From NCBI GenBank assembly GCA_004322535.1, contig SCUZ01000008.1:1-38708 (forward strand): a stretch of DNA of 38,708 bases, given 5' to 3'. A program made the translations under genes and the position numbers. This DNA is from Rugosibacter sp. (GTDB taxonomy: Bacteria > Pseudomonadota > Gammaproteobacteria > Burkholderiales > Rhodocyclaceae). Shown in pieces: positions 1 to 7,783 of this stretch (position 1 is the first letter of the stretch; each line of letters starts with the position of its first letter). The notes under the pieces are model-generated. The model was not told the origin of the DNA and ran no database searches. It saw only the letters and a list, made by a program, of their open reading frames with translations.

Positions 1-289
1 CCGCCACACGCAACGGTTTGCGCCAGGGCAACAACCCGCGCGCCAACTCCTTGGCGAGTTTGGCCCACCACGGCTGGTGACGTGTGGGCAGGATGAGCAG
101 CGGAATATCGATGGCTGCCAGCGCCTCGCGCAGTGTCGAATCCCCATGCCGATAGTTGTGATAGAAACAAGCCGTCACCGCAAAGCGTGTGCGGTCGATA
201 CGCTTTAGCAACTCGATCATGCTGTTGGTGCCGCCGCCCCATTCGTTGCCGGTGTCGAGCAGCAGGATGCGGCGGGCTATCTTAGTCAT
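1..289 (-). CDS. Glycosyltransferase, N-terminal part (cut by window edge)
   Basis: This reading frame enters from the left edge, so only its first ~96 residues are visible. The protein begins MTKIARRILLLDTGNEWGGG and continues with TNSM. A short hydrophobic strand followed by a Gly-rich loop is typical of the first Rossmann domain of GT-B glycosyltransferases (GT4/GT1 type) that add sugars to surface polysaccharides. The start ATG lies inside the last codons of the upstream glycosyltransferase gene (8-bp overlap), which argues for translational coupling in one minus-strand operon. The sugar donor and acceptor cannot be read from this fragment. The family call rests on the N-terminal motif only. 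Confidence 0.6.
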   Translation of the reverse strand, partial: MTKIARRILLLDTGNEWGGGTNSMIELLKRIDRTRFAVTACFYHNYRHGDSTLREALAAIDIPLLILPTRHQPWWAKLAKELARGLLPWRKPLRVA

Positions 290-1418
290 ATGCCACTTTC
301 TGGCTACGCATCGTCAGTTGCTGCGCCACGGCCGCAGCAACTTCGCCTGACGGGATCTGCGCCATCCAGCGATCATTATCAGTCTTGGAGCGGACACCCG
401 CTGGTGCTGGATGATGAATGACAATATGCCGTTCAAGATCATAAGCCGGGCCGGAAACAGCCGGGCTGGAAACAGCGAACAAAGATACCGTGGGCGTACC
501 GACGGCGACGGCAACATGCAGCGTGCCTGTGTCGCCCGTCACCAACACGGCGCAGCGTTGCACCAGCGCGGGCAAGGTTTCAATCGGTAGCGCGTCGGCA
601 GCAACGATGGCCCCAACACCAATACCCTTGGCAATTTCTTCGCAGCGCAACCGCTCGTGCGGCGCACCGGTGATCACAAAGCGATACGCAGGATGCATGG
701 CCAGCAGTTGGCGTGCCAGCGCAACGAAATGCGCCACCGGCCACATGCGCCCACGGCTCGATGCGCCGGCCTGAAAACCAATCACGGTATCTGTAGCAGC
801 CACCCCTTGCTGCACTAGCCAATGCGCAACATGTTCTTGCGCAAGCGTTGGCACAGGCAGCCGCATACGCACATCAATATTATTGACACCTGCCAGTTCT
901 GCCACAGCCAGCCGCACATGCATGCCATGCTGCGGAAAATCAACCCAACCCAGCCGAGGCCGCACGTTAGACAGCAAGAAAGCAAAGCGGCTGGTATTGG
1001 GCAGCTTGAAAATAAAACGCGCGCCGGAAAAATAAGCCAAGGGCGTCGCCTGTGGCTCATTGCCATGCAGAACCAGCGCCACATCGGGCTGCGTGCGCCG
1101 TAGCGCGGCGATCGTTGAAAAAAACCGCTGCCAACCGCCGTAGTAGGGGATGACCTCATCAAGAAAATCTGCTTGGTCAAATAGCGGCACATAGTCGCGA
1201 TAAATCAGTGCAGCGATGCGCGCAGCGGGGAAGCGCTGCCGCACCGCCCCCATCGCTGCTGTGGATAACACCGTATCCCCCAACGCTGTCGATGAAATCA
1301 GCAAGATACGCTGCACATTGTCTGGCCGATAGTCCGCCATCGCCCGCGCTCGGCGGTCGCCGCGAGCGAGCAGCCGTGTTACCAGATAAAGCAGAGATTC
1401 GCGTAGGTTGAGGCGCAA
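282..1418 (-). CDS. Glycosyltransferase family 9 (heptosyltransferase-like)
   Basis: A 378-residue protein resembling ADP-heptose:LPS heptosyltransferases (GT9, GT-B fold). The N-terminal domain has the RILLISSTALGDTVLSTAA motif (about residues 37-55), the family hallmark for acceptor binding. The C-terminal domain contains GFQAGASSRGRMWP and VTGDTGTLHVAVAVGTPTV, matching the nucleotide-sugar binding region. Members transfer a sugar from a nucleotide donor to lipid A-core or a related surface glycan at the inner face of the cytoplasmic membrane. It precedes and overlaps another glycosyltransferase gene by 8 bp. Exact donor and acceptor are unknown; GT9 proteins outside LPS core loci often act on exopolysaccharides. 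The first ATG of the open frame is taken as start. Confidence 0.85.
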   Translation of the reverse strand: MRLNLRESLLYLVTRLLARGDRRARAMADYRPDNVQRILLISSTALGDTVLSTAAMGAVRQRFPAARIAALIYRDYVPLFDQADFLDEVIPYYGGWQRFFSTIAALRRTQPDVALVLHGNEPQATPLAYFSGARFIFKLPNTSRFAFLLSNVRPRLGWVDFPQHGMHVRLAVAELAGVNNIDVRMRLPVPTLAQEHVAHWLVQQGVAATDTVIGFQAGASSRGRMWPVAHFVALARQLLAMHPAYRFVITGAPHERLRCEEIAKGIGVGAIVAADALPIETLPALVQRCAVLVTGDTGTLHVAVAVGTPTVSLFAVSSPAVSGPAYDLERHIVIHHPAPAGVRSKTDNDRWMAQIPSGEVAAAVAQQLTMRSQKVAYD

Positions 1419-1673
1419 GAGAGTTATTTTCAGAAAAAAATGGGGGTTGAAAACAGAACCTCATCGGGCGGATGAACAAACACCCGTTACAATCGTGGTG
1501 ACTGACAGATTCACGACTCCCAAGGATTATAACGGTGTGTAACTCTTGGCTCGAAACTGGCGCAATAAATGTGGTCCCACTCCCATAGCCTCCACATGAC
1601 GACTTGACTACTTAAAAAATGCCTTTTGCTTTGCGCGCAATCACGTTACCTCTTACGACTACAGCACTGGACT

Positions 1674-2435
1674 ATGGCATTGAGCACTATGAGACAACTT
1701 GAAAAGTTTTTGAAATTATTCATCCCGCCAATCATTTCCTCACCCATCCGGAACCGTCGCAAGCGCCGTGAAGAAAAGCGCTACGACAAAATTCCCGACC
1801 GGCGGTTTTACGACGGTGTGTTCAGCCCGTGGCTGGGCTATGGCGAATTCGGTTCATTGTTTGACGCGATCAGGAAGTTCACCCTGGTCTCCCCTGCCCG
1901 CGCCTGGATGCTCTATTCTCTGGCCAGCCAGTCTCTGTCTATAAGCGGCAGTTTCTACGAGGCCGGCGTTTTCAGGGGCGGCACGGCCTTGTTGCTGAGA
2001 AAAATTCTGGAGACAAATTCCACCGGGAAACAACTCCGTCTGTTCGATACCTTTGGCGGCATGCCGAAAACCAATGCCGAAAAGGATATTCATCAAGCAG
2101 GCGACTTTTCGGACACCAGCCTGAAAGGCGTACAGACACTTGTCGGCACACCGGCTTTTGTCACCTACCATCCAGGAATTATTCCCGCTTCCTTTGTCGG
2201 GCTCGAATCCGATGTCATTGCGTTCGCCCATATCGATCTTGATATTTACCAGGGTATTCTGGATAGCTGCCGTTTTATTTACCCGCGCCTGAGTGCTGGC
2301 GGGATCATCGTCTTCGACGATTACGGCTTCATGTCCTGCCCAGGCGCGAGGGAAGCCGTCGATCAATTCTTTGCCGACAAGCCGGAAGTGCCGCTGGTTC
2401 TGCCTACAGGACAAGCCATCGTGTTCAAACTGTAA
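1674..2435 (+). CDS. TylF/MycF-type O-methyltransferase
   Basis: About 253 residues from ATG 1674; the frame is open back to a TTG at 1626, and ATG 1689 is also possible. The body matches macrocin O-methyltransferase-like (TylF) proteins: YEAGVFRGGTALLLRKIL is the SAM-binding motif I region, RLFDTFGGMP follows, and AHIDLDIYQGILDSCRFIYP plus GGIIVFDDYG carry the acidic residues that bind the divalent metal. The family methylates sugar hydroxyls of polysaccharides and macrolides, using SAM. It lies divergent from the glycosyltransferase pair and 18 bp before another methyltransferase, so a role in decorating the surface polysaccharide is likely. The specific substrate is unknown. Confidence 0.8.
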   Translation: MALSTMRQLEKFLKLFIPPIISSPIRNRRKRREEKRYDKIPDRRFYDGVFSPWLGYGEFGSLFDAIRKFTLVSPARAWMLYSLASQSLSISGSFYEAGVFRGGTALLLRKILETNSTGKQLRLFDTFGGMPKTNAEKDIHQAGDFSDTSLKGVQTLVGTPAFVTYHPGIIPASFVGLESDVIAFAHIDLDIYQGILDSCRFIYPRLSAGGIIVFDDYGFMSCPGAREAVDQFFADKPEVPLVLPTGQAIVFKL

Positions 2436-2453
2436 GCTGCAAAAGGGGAAAAT

Positions 2454-3188
2454 GTGAAGATTCTGGAAACACTTTTGACCGGACTGATGCGCCTGCCGCT
2501 CATCGGCAAGCTGGTGCAGCAGGGTGTGCTCGCTGGCCATCGCATTTCGGTCAATGCGATGAAGCGCATTGACCGCGATGGGGTCAGACCACGCAACTGG
2601 TCAAATGCCGAGTTACGAAAATTTGCGCCGCTGTTTGATGGTGCTGTCATCAACGTCAGCGGCTGGCGTGACGAGGACAAGACCGGCGGACATTACCGCG
2701 ACTATTTCACGGCAGCGACGTCCTATAACACCTCCAACTATCGAGGCGAAAGCGGCATCACCGGCGCAGATGGCGAGGTATTCATTGATCTTGAGGCCGA
2801 TCTACCACAAGAACTTGCGGCCCAGTACCAGGTCGCCTTCAACCACACTGTGCTGGAACATGTCTTCGACATCAGGAAAGCCATCGCCAACATCTGCGCC
2901 CTGAGTCACGATACCGTTATTCTGGTGACGCCATTCCTGCAACAAGTGCATTACATCGAAAACTCATTCGGCGACTGGTGGCGGCCCACGCCGATGTGCA
3001 TTGAGCGTCTGCTGGAAGAGCAGGGTTTTCAGGTGATTCACCAGAGCAGCAACGATAACCCCTGGTACATTGTCTATGTCGTCACTGTCGCCTGCCGAAA
3101 CCCGGAAAAATATCGTCGCCGGCAAGCGTTCTCAAAAACCGCGAAAGATACCGGTGTCATCCACTTTGGCCTTGCCGATGCGGAATAG
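2454..3188 (+). CDS. SAM methyltransferase-like protein (degenerate motif I)
   Basis: A 244-residue protein starting at a GTG with a good ribosome-binding site (AAAAGGGGA, 4-5 bp upstream). The middle contains FNHTVLEHVFDIRKAIANI and DTVILVTPFLQQVHYI, which look like motifs II-III of class I methyltransferases (compare the usual SxxVLEHV), but the Gly-rich SAM loop (DxGxGxG) is not recognisable; the equivalent place reads VINVSGWRDEDKTGG. It may be a divergent methyltransferase or a non-catalytic relative. It is co-directional with the TylF-like gene (18-bp gap) and ends 1 bp before the convergent methyltransferase gene. Function is inferred from context as surface glycan modification. Confidence 0.55.
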   Translation: MKILETLLTGLMRLPLIGKLVQQGVLAGHRISVNAMKRIDRDGVRPRNWSNAELRKFAPLFDGAVINVSGWRDEDKTGGHYRDYFTAATSYNTSNYRGESGITGADGEVFIDLEADLPQELAAQYQVAFNHTVLEHVFDIRKAIANICALSHDTVILVTPFLQQVHYIENSFGDWWRPTPMCIERLLEEQGFQVIHQSSNDNPWYIVYVVTVACRNPEKYRRRQAFSKTAKDTGVIHFGLADAE

Positions 3189-4013
3189 CTACGGCTTGCG
3201 CAATACAACAAACCCGTAATCTCCGATCATCACGTCGGCGATACTCAGGGTGCGCGGCTTCGTCGCCAGGCATTTGAGGAACCGTAAAGGTTGCCGAAAG
3301 AAGAGCCGCAGCCTTGTTTTTTTGCTGTAGGAGCCGCGCGCAAAGATGCGCGTGCCGACCGAGAGCATCTTAAAGCCACAATGAGTAGCGATGAAGTCCA
3401 GCGCCTGCGGCGAATACAGCGCGCGATGCTCGGCGGCCCAGAGGTTCCAGCGATAACCCTGCTGGCAGAACGATTGTCCAGTGTAGAGCGGCACCTCAAT
3501 GTAAAGGAGATCACCCGGCGACATCGCAGCATGGATTTGCTTGACCAGTCCGAGCGGTTGTTCGAGATGTTCCAGTACATGCGAGAGCGTGAAAATCTTT
3601 TTGCGGGTCAAAAGATCGGGTTCGATCACAGCGTCATCAAAGTAGCTCTCGATAACCGGCAGACCAAGGTTCTCGCGGATGTAGCGAATCAACGGGCGGT
3701 TGGTGTCGAAACCCAGCACATGGGGCAAGCGCCTCTTGGCGGCCAGCAGCATTTCGCCCGATCCACAGCCGATGTCGATCAATGTGTCATGGCCAGCAAA
3801 ATGCGGTGCAATGATATTCAGCCGCCGCCGGGCGTTAATCAGCCGCCAGCGGGTCTTCGCGTCATCGGGCACGGCCTGTCCACCACCTTCAATGTAGCTC
3901 ATCTCTTCAGCTTCCCGATTATGCAGCAGGCCGCATTGAGGACAACGCGCGGCGTGCGTATCGAGAATTTCCAACGGCGCGTGACTGCAGAGTATGCAGG
4001 CGTCGAGCATCAT
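3189..4013 (-). CDS. Zinc-ribbon class I SAM methyltransferase
   Basis: About 274 residues. The start chosen is ATG 4013, because AAAGGAAAG lies 8-9 bp upstream and the protein then begins MMLDACILC; the frame is open to 4079 but the extra residues look non-homologous. The N-terminus carries CxxC-x13-CxxC (CILC and CPQC), a zinc ribbon seen in many polysaccharide-locus methyltransferases. Motif I is LIDIGCGSGEMLLAA, followed by LGFDTNRPLIRYI and LSHVLEHLEQPLGLV. It would methylate a sugar or lipid-linked glycan. Genes on the other strand converge on it with essentially no gap. One copy of the dispersed AAAGTCGGCGCTGG element sits in its upstream region (4069-4093). Confidence 0.8.
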   Translation of the reverse strand: MMLDACILCSHAPLEILDTHAARCPQCGLLHNREAEEMSYIEGGGQAVPDDAKTRWRLINARRRLNIIAPHFAGHDTLIDIGCGSGEMLLAAKRRLPHVLGFDTNRPLIRYIRENLGLPVIESYFDDAVIEPDLLTRKKIFTLSHVLEHLEQPLGLVKQIHAAMSPGDLLYIEVPLYTGQSFCQQGYRWNLWAAEHRALYSPQALDFIATHCGFKMLSVGTRIFARGSYSKKTRLRLFFRQPLRFLKCLATKPRTLSIADVMIGDYGFVVLRKP

Positions 4014-4068
4014 ATGGCGCACTTTCCTTTCAATATCCTGTCGGTTTTCATAACCGGATTGACATAAA

Positions 4069-4093
4069 CACCGTATCACCAGCGCCGACTTTT
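4069..4093 (-). repeat. Dispersed GC-rich element, copy a
   Basis: Minus-strand sequence AAAAGTCGGCGCTGG followed by TGATACGGTG. Intergenic, 56 bp upstream of the methyltransferase start at 4013. It shares the 14-bp core AAAGTCGGCGCTGG with copies near 23000, 30588, 32723 and 33128, and 13 of 14 bases with the copy at 10670. Confidence 0.85.
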
Positions 4094-4219
4094 ATATGAC
4101 ATAACCTGCCAAGAGTTTAACGGCTTCCCATACATATAGCGTGACTTAATGATGGTGGCCAGCCGCAGTCCACCCGCAAAAATTAAGACCATGTCATGCG
4201 GTGTACAATGGGCCGTATC

Positions 4220-6334
4220 ATGAATAGCGAGCTATCACTCCTTGCCTTATGGGGCTACGGGCTGGCCACTCTGGGCTACCTTGCCTTGACGATGCACTTG
4301 GTGCGCCTGCGCCGTACAACAGCGCCAAACCGCACTAACTATGCACTGATATCGGCTGTTGCACTCTCCGCCCTATGGGCAGCCACAGGCGCCAGCGTTC
4401 ATCTGCTCAATGCCCCCGCGCTGCCGCCCATCCATGAAGCATTGGATGCCCTGCGGTACGGCGCTTGGTTCATGCTGCTAACCCTGCTTCTGCTGCCCTC
4501 TTCGACTGATCGCAGCCCACCGCCACAATGGCGTCCAACCCGCTTGATTTTTGTCGGCGGCACGCTCGTTTTTATCAGCTTGTTTAGTCAAAGTTTCCGG
4601 CTCATTGATCCACTTTCTCTCGTTGCTGAACATACGGCACATTACGCTGGGCTGGCGCTGGTGATATTTGGCATTGTGCTGGTTGAACAGCTGTACAGAA
4701 ATACAACCGAAGATTCGCGCTGGAACATCAAGCCGTTAGCCATCGGGCTGGTGGCCATTTTCTTGTTCGACCTCTATTACTATTCTACGACCGTCATGTT
4801 CAAACAGATAGATGAAGACGCTTTCGCCATTCGCGGCTTTGCCTATGTGTTCATCATCCCTTTGGTGATTCTTACGGTTTATCGCACCCGCTCTCGCCCG
4901 CTGAACGTCACTCTATCCAAGACAGCCGTATTTCAGACCACCACACTTGCGCTGGTTGGCTTGTACCTTCTGGCCACCTCTGCGGCGGGTTATTACGTGC
5001 GTTATCTCGGGGGCAGCTGGGGCGGCGCTTTGCAGATTGCCGTCTTGTTTGCGGCATTGCTTTTGTTAATGCTGCTCGGGCTTTCCGGATCAATCCGCTC
5101 ACGCATCAAAGTGGTGATCGGGAAGAATTTTTTCCGTTATCGGTATGACTACCGGGAAGAATGGCTGAAATTTACCAATGCCCTGTGTTCGGAGAACAGC
5201 GTACTACAACTAGGGCAGCAAGTGATTCGCGGCCTGGGCGAGATGGTTGAAAGTCCGGCTGGCTCGCTGTGGACTAAAGACGCCGCGGGACGCCAATTTG
5301 TTCAAACCGCACGCTGGAATTTTCCGCCCTCTGATATTATCGAACCCAGTAACAGCTCAATGATTAGCTCACTGGATGTCACTGGATGGGTGCTGAGTCT
5401 GGAAGAGTTCCGCTCACGCCCGGGACGTTATGGCGACTTAACACTGCCTCCGTGGCTACTTGAAATGCCCAATGCCTGGCTGGTCATTCCCCTGCGTACA
5501 TCAGCTGGCATGGTGGGGTTTGTTCTCTTGACGACATCGCGCACACCGATAGACCTCAACTGGGAAGTGAATGACTTGCTCAAAACGGCCGGCCGCCAGG
5601 CCGCGACTTTTCTCGCTCAGATGCAGGCCACTGAAGCTTTGCTGGAATCCCGCAAATTCGACTCATTCAATCGCATGTCCGCCTTTGTTGTACATGACCT
5701 GAAAAACATCCTGACGCAGTTGTCGCTCATGGTACGCAATGCCGAACGTCATGCGGGCAATGTTGAATTTCAAAAAGATATGCTGCTAACGGTTAATCAC
5801 GCGGTCGACCGGATGCGCCAATTGATGCTGCAGTTACGCGAAGGCGCAACACCTGCCGACAGTTTTAGCGGAGTGAGTCTTGATGAGATTGCCCGTCGAG
5901 TGCAAAAATCGAAGGCAGATGCCTTGCCTGCGGTTGACCTCACAATTCACGATGCCGTCTCTATTCGCGGGCATGAGGAACGAATTGAGCGAGTTATCGG
6001 CCACCTGGTGCAAAATGCACTTGATGCGACTCCCGCCAGCGGGCAAGTCTGGATGGCTGTTCGGCGTGAGGCAGGCATGGCGCAAATTGAAGTAGGCGAT
6101 ACGGGACAAGGCATGTCGGCTGACTTCATTCGCGAGCGCCTCTTCAAACCCTTTCAAACAACCAAACAGGCCGGCATGGGCATAGGCGCCTATGAAAGCC
6201 GCCAATACATACAAGAATTAGGTGGGGAAATTCATGTTGAAAGTGAAGAAAATGTCGGCACTCGTTTCCGCGTCAGGCTACCCTTGCTTGAAATCCGAAC
6301 AATGTCCGATTTGCAGCAACCGGAGATGAAATGA
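4220..6334 (+). CDS. prsK: PEP-CTERM system sensor histidine kinase PrsK
   Basis: About 704 residues from ATG 4220 (an in-frame ATG at 4196 would add 8). The N-terminal ~300 residues form a run of hydrophobic membrane segments (starting LLALWGYGLATLGYLALTM). A GAF-like domain follows, then the kinase core: FVVHDLKNILTQLSLMVRN with the phospho-accepting His, the N box HLVQNALDAT, and the ATP lid GDTGQGMSADFIRERLFKPF and MGIGAYESRQYI. This layout and length fit PrsK, the membrane kinase partnered with PrsR in exosortase A systems. Its stop overlaps the prsR start by 4 bp (ATGA), so the pair is translationally coupled. The signal it senses is unknown. Confidence 0.92.
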   Translation: MNSELSLLALWGYGLATLGYLALTMHLVRLRRTTAPNRTNYALISAVALSALWAATGASVHLLNAPALPPIHEALDALRYGAWFMLLTLLLLPSSTDRSPPPQWRPTRLIFVGGTLVFISLFSQSFRLIDPLSLVAEHTAHYAGLALVIFGIVLVEQLYRNTTEDSRWNIKPLAIGLVAIFLFDLYYYSTTVMFKQIDEDAFAIRGFAYVFIIPLVILTVYRTRSRPLNVTLSKTAVFQTTTLALVGLYLLATSAAGYYVRYLGGSWGGALQIAVLFAALLLLMLLGLSGSIRSRIKVVIGKNFFRYRYDYREEWLKFTNALCSENSVLQLGQQVIRGLGEMVESPAGSLWTKDAAGRQFVQTARWNFPPSDIIEPSNSSMISSLDVTGWVLSLEEFRSRPGRYGDLTLPPWLLEMPNAWLVIPLRTSAGMVGFVLLTTSRTPIDLNWEVNDLLKTAGRQAATFLAQMQATEALLESRKFDSFNRMSAFVVHDLKNILTQLSLMVRNAERHAGNVEFQKDMLLTVNHAVDRMRQLMLQLREGATPADSFSGVSLDEIARRVQKSKADALPAVDLTIHDAVSIRGHEERIERVIGHLVQNALDATPASGQVWMAVRREAGMAQIEVGDTGQGMSADFIRERLFKPFQTTKQAGMGIGAYESRQYIQELGGEIHVESEENVGTRFRVRLPLLEIRTMSDLQQPEMK

Positions 6335-7692
6335 CAACAGAAAAATTGCGCCAATTACTGGTTGTAGAAGACGACCCTGCATTACAAAAACAAATACGCT
6401 GGTCGTTTGACCAATATGAGGTGCTACTCGCTGGCGACCGCGAAAGCGCACTAACGCAAATTCGCCGTTACACGCCAGCGGTAGTCACCATGGATCTGGG
6501 CTTGCCCCCCGATGCTGATTCCGTCTCGGAAGGCTTCAAGCTGCTGGAACAAATCCTGGCCATCAGCCCGGATACAAAAATTATTGTCGTCACAGGACAG
6601 AATGAGCAGGCCAATGCTTTGCGCGCCATTGCGCTGGGTGCCTATGATTTTTTCGTTAAACCGTTTGAGCCGGAAACACTCAACTTAACCGTTGGGCGGG
6701 CTTTCCGGTTTTACGATTTGCAGCAAGAAAATCGCCGTCTGCAAGCGATGCAGCAACCAGATGCTTTAGGTACCCTGATTACACGCGACCCGGAAATGCT
6801 GCGCATTTGCCGCACGATAGAAAAAGTGGCGCCCACCAATGCCACGGTCTTGCTGTTGGGAGAAAGCGGGACAGGCAAAGAGCTTCTGGCGCGTGGAGTA
6901 CACAATGCGTCCCCCCGGAGTGACGCCCGATTTGTTGCAATCAATTGTGCAGCGATCCCAGAAAACCTGCTGGAAAGCGAGTTATTCGGCTATGAAAAAG
7001 GAGCCTTCTCTGGCGCAGCAAAAACCACCCCAGGAAAAATCGAATTAGCGCACAAAGGCACGCTAATGCTGGATGAAATTGGTGACTTGCCTTTCCCCTT
7101 GCAATCCAAACTACTGCGCTTTTTGCAAGAGCGCGTCATCGAGCGGGTTGGAGGACGACAAGAAATTCCCATTGATGTGCGGGTCGTTTGCGCCACGCAT
7201 CAAAATTTAAAAACATTGATTAGCGAAAGTCGCTTCAGGGAAGATCTTTACTATCGGTTAGCTGAAATCGTCATCATGATCCCCCCGCTCAGGGATCGCA
7301 TCGGCGACGCTGCATTACTTGCGCATGCACTCGTCCGCCGGTTTGCCAGTGAGCAGAATCGCGGCTCGCTTTCCTTAAGCGAAGAAGCAGTACGCGCGAT
7401 ATCTACCTACTCCTGGCCTGGTAATGTGCGTGAACTTGAAAACTGTCTCAAACGCGCAACCATCATGGCAGAAGGCAACAGCCTATCGGCGCAGGATGTA
7501 GGACTTGATGAGGTATCTGCAGAAGACACCATGCCACTTGATCTGCGCACAATACGCGACACCGCCGAACGACAAGCCATTATCGCTGCTGTCAGTCGAA
7601 GTAATGGCAATCTTGCACGGGCGGCCGATTTACTTGGCATCAGCCGCCCGACTCTGTATGATTTAATGCATAAATTCGGGTTAAAGACGTAA
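6331..7692 (+). CDS. prsR: PEP-CTERM system sigma-54 response regulator PrsR
   Basis: 453 residues in three domains. The receiver domain (about 8-125) has the VVEDD acidic pair, VVTMDLGLPP with the phospho-accepting Asp, and Lys in FFVKPFEPE. The AAA+ sigma-54 activation domain has Walker A GESGTGKELLARG, the sigma-54 contact loop GAFSGA, and MLDEIGDLPF (Walker B). A Fis-type helix-turn-helix lies at the end (GNLARAADLLGISRPTLYDL). It should drive RpoN-dependent transcription of PEP-CTERM genes after phosphorylation by PrsK. Residue 227 is Ser where the family loop is normally GAFTGA; Thr to Ser is conservative and probably functional. Likely target boxes are present in this window upstream of sigma-54 promoters. 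Confidence 0.93.
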   Translation: MTTEKLRQLLVVEDDPALQKQIRWSFDQYEVLLAGDRESALTQIRRYTPAVVTMDLGLPPDADSVSEGFKLLEQILAISPDTKIIVVTGQNEQANALRAIALGAYDFFVKPFEPETLNLTVGRAFRFYDLQQENRRLQAMQQPDALGTLITRDPEMLRICRTIEKVAPTNATVLLLGESGTGKELLARGVHNASPRSDARFVAINCAAIPENLLESELFGYEKGAFSGAAKTTPGKIELAHKGTLMLDEIGDLPFPLQSKLLRFLQERVIERVGGRQEIPIDVRVVCATHQNLKTLISESRFREDLYYRLAEIVIMIPPLRDRIGDAALLAHALVRRFASEQNRGSLSLSEEAVRAISTYSWPGNVRELENCLKRATIMAEGNSLSAQDVGLDEVSAEDTMPLDLRTIRDTAERQAIIAAVSRSNGNLARAADLLGISRPTLYDLMHKFGLKT

Positions 7693-7783
7693 TCGTCCAA
7701 TAATCGCCATCGGCACAGATCAACCGCCAAGCTGCACCAATAAGCATTTTTACCATTCATAAATCAAAAAGCTGACTCCTGAC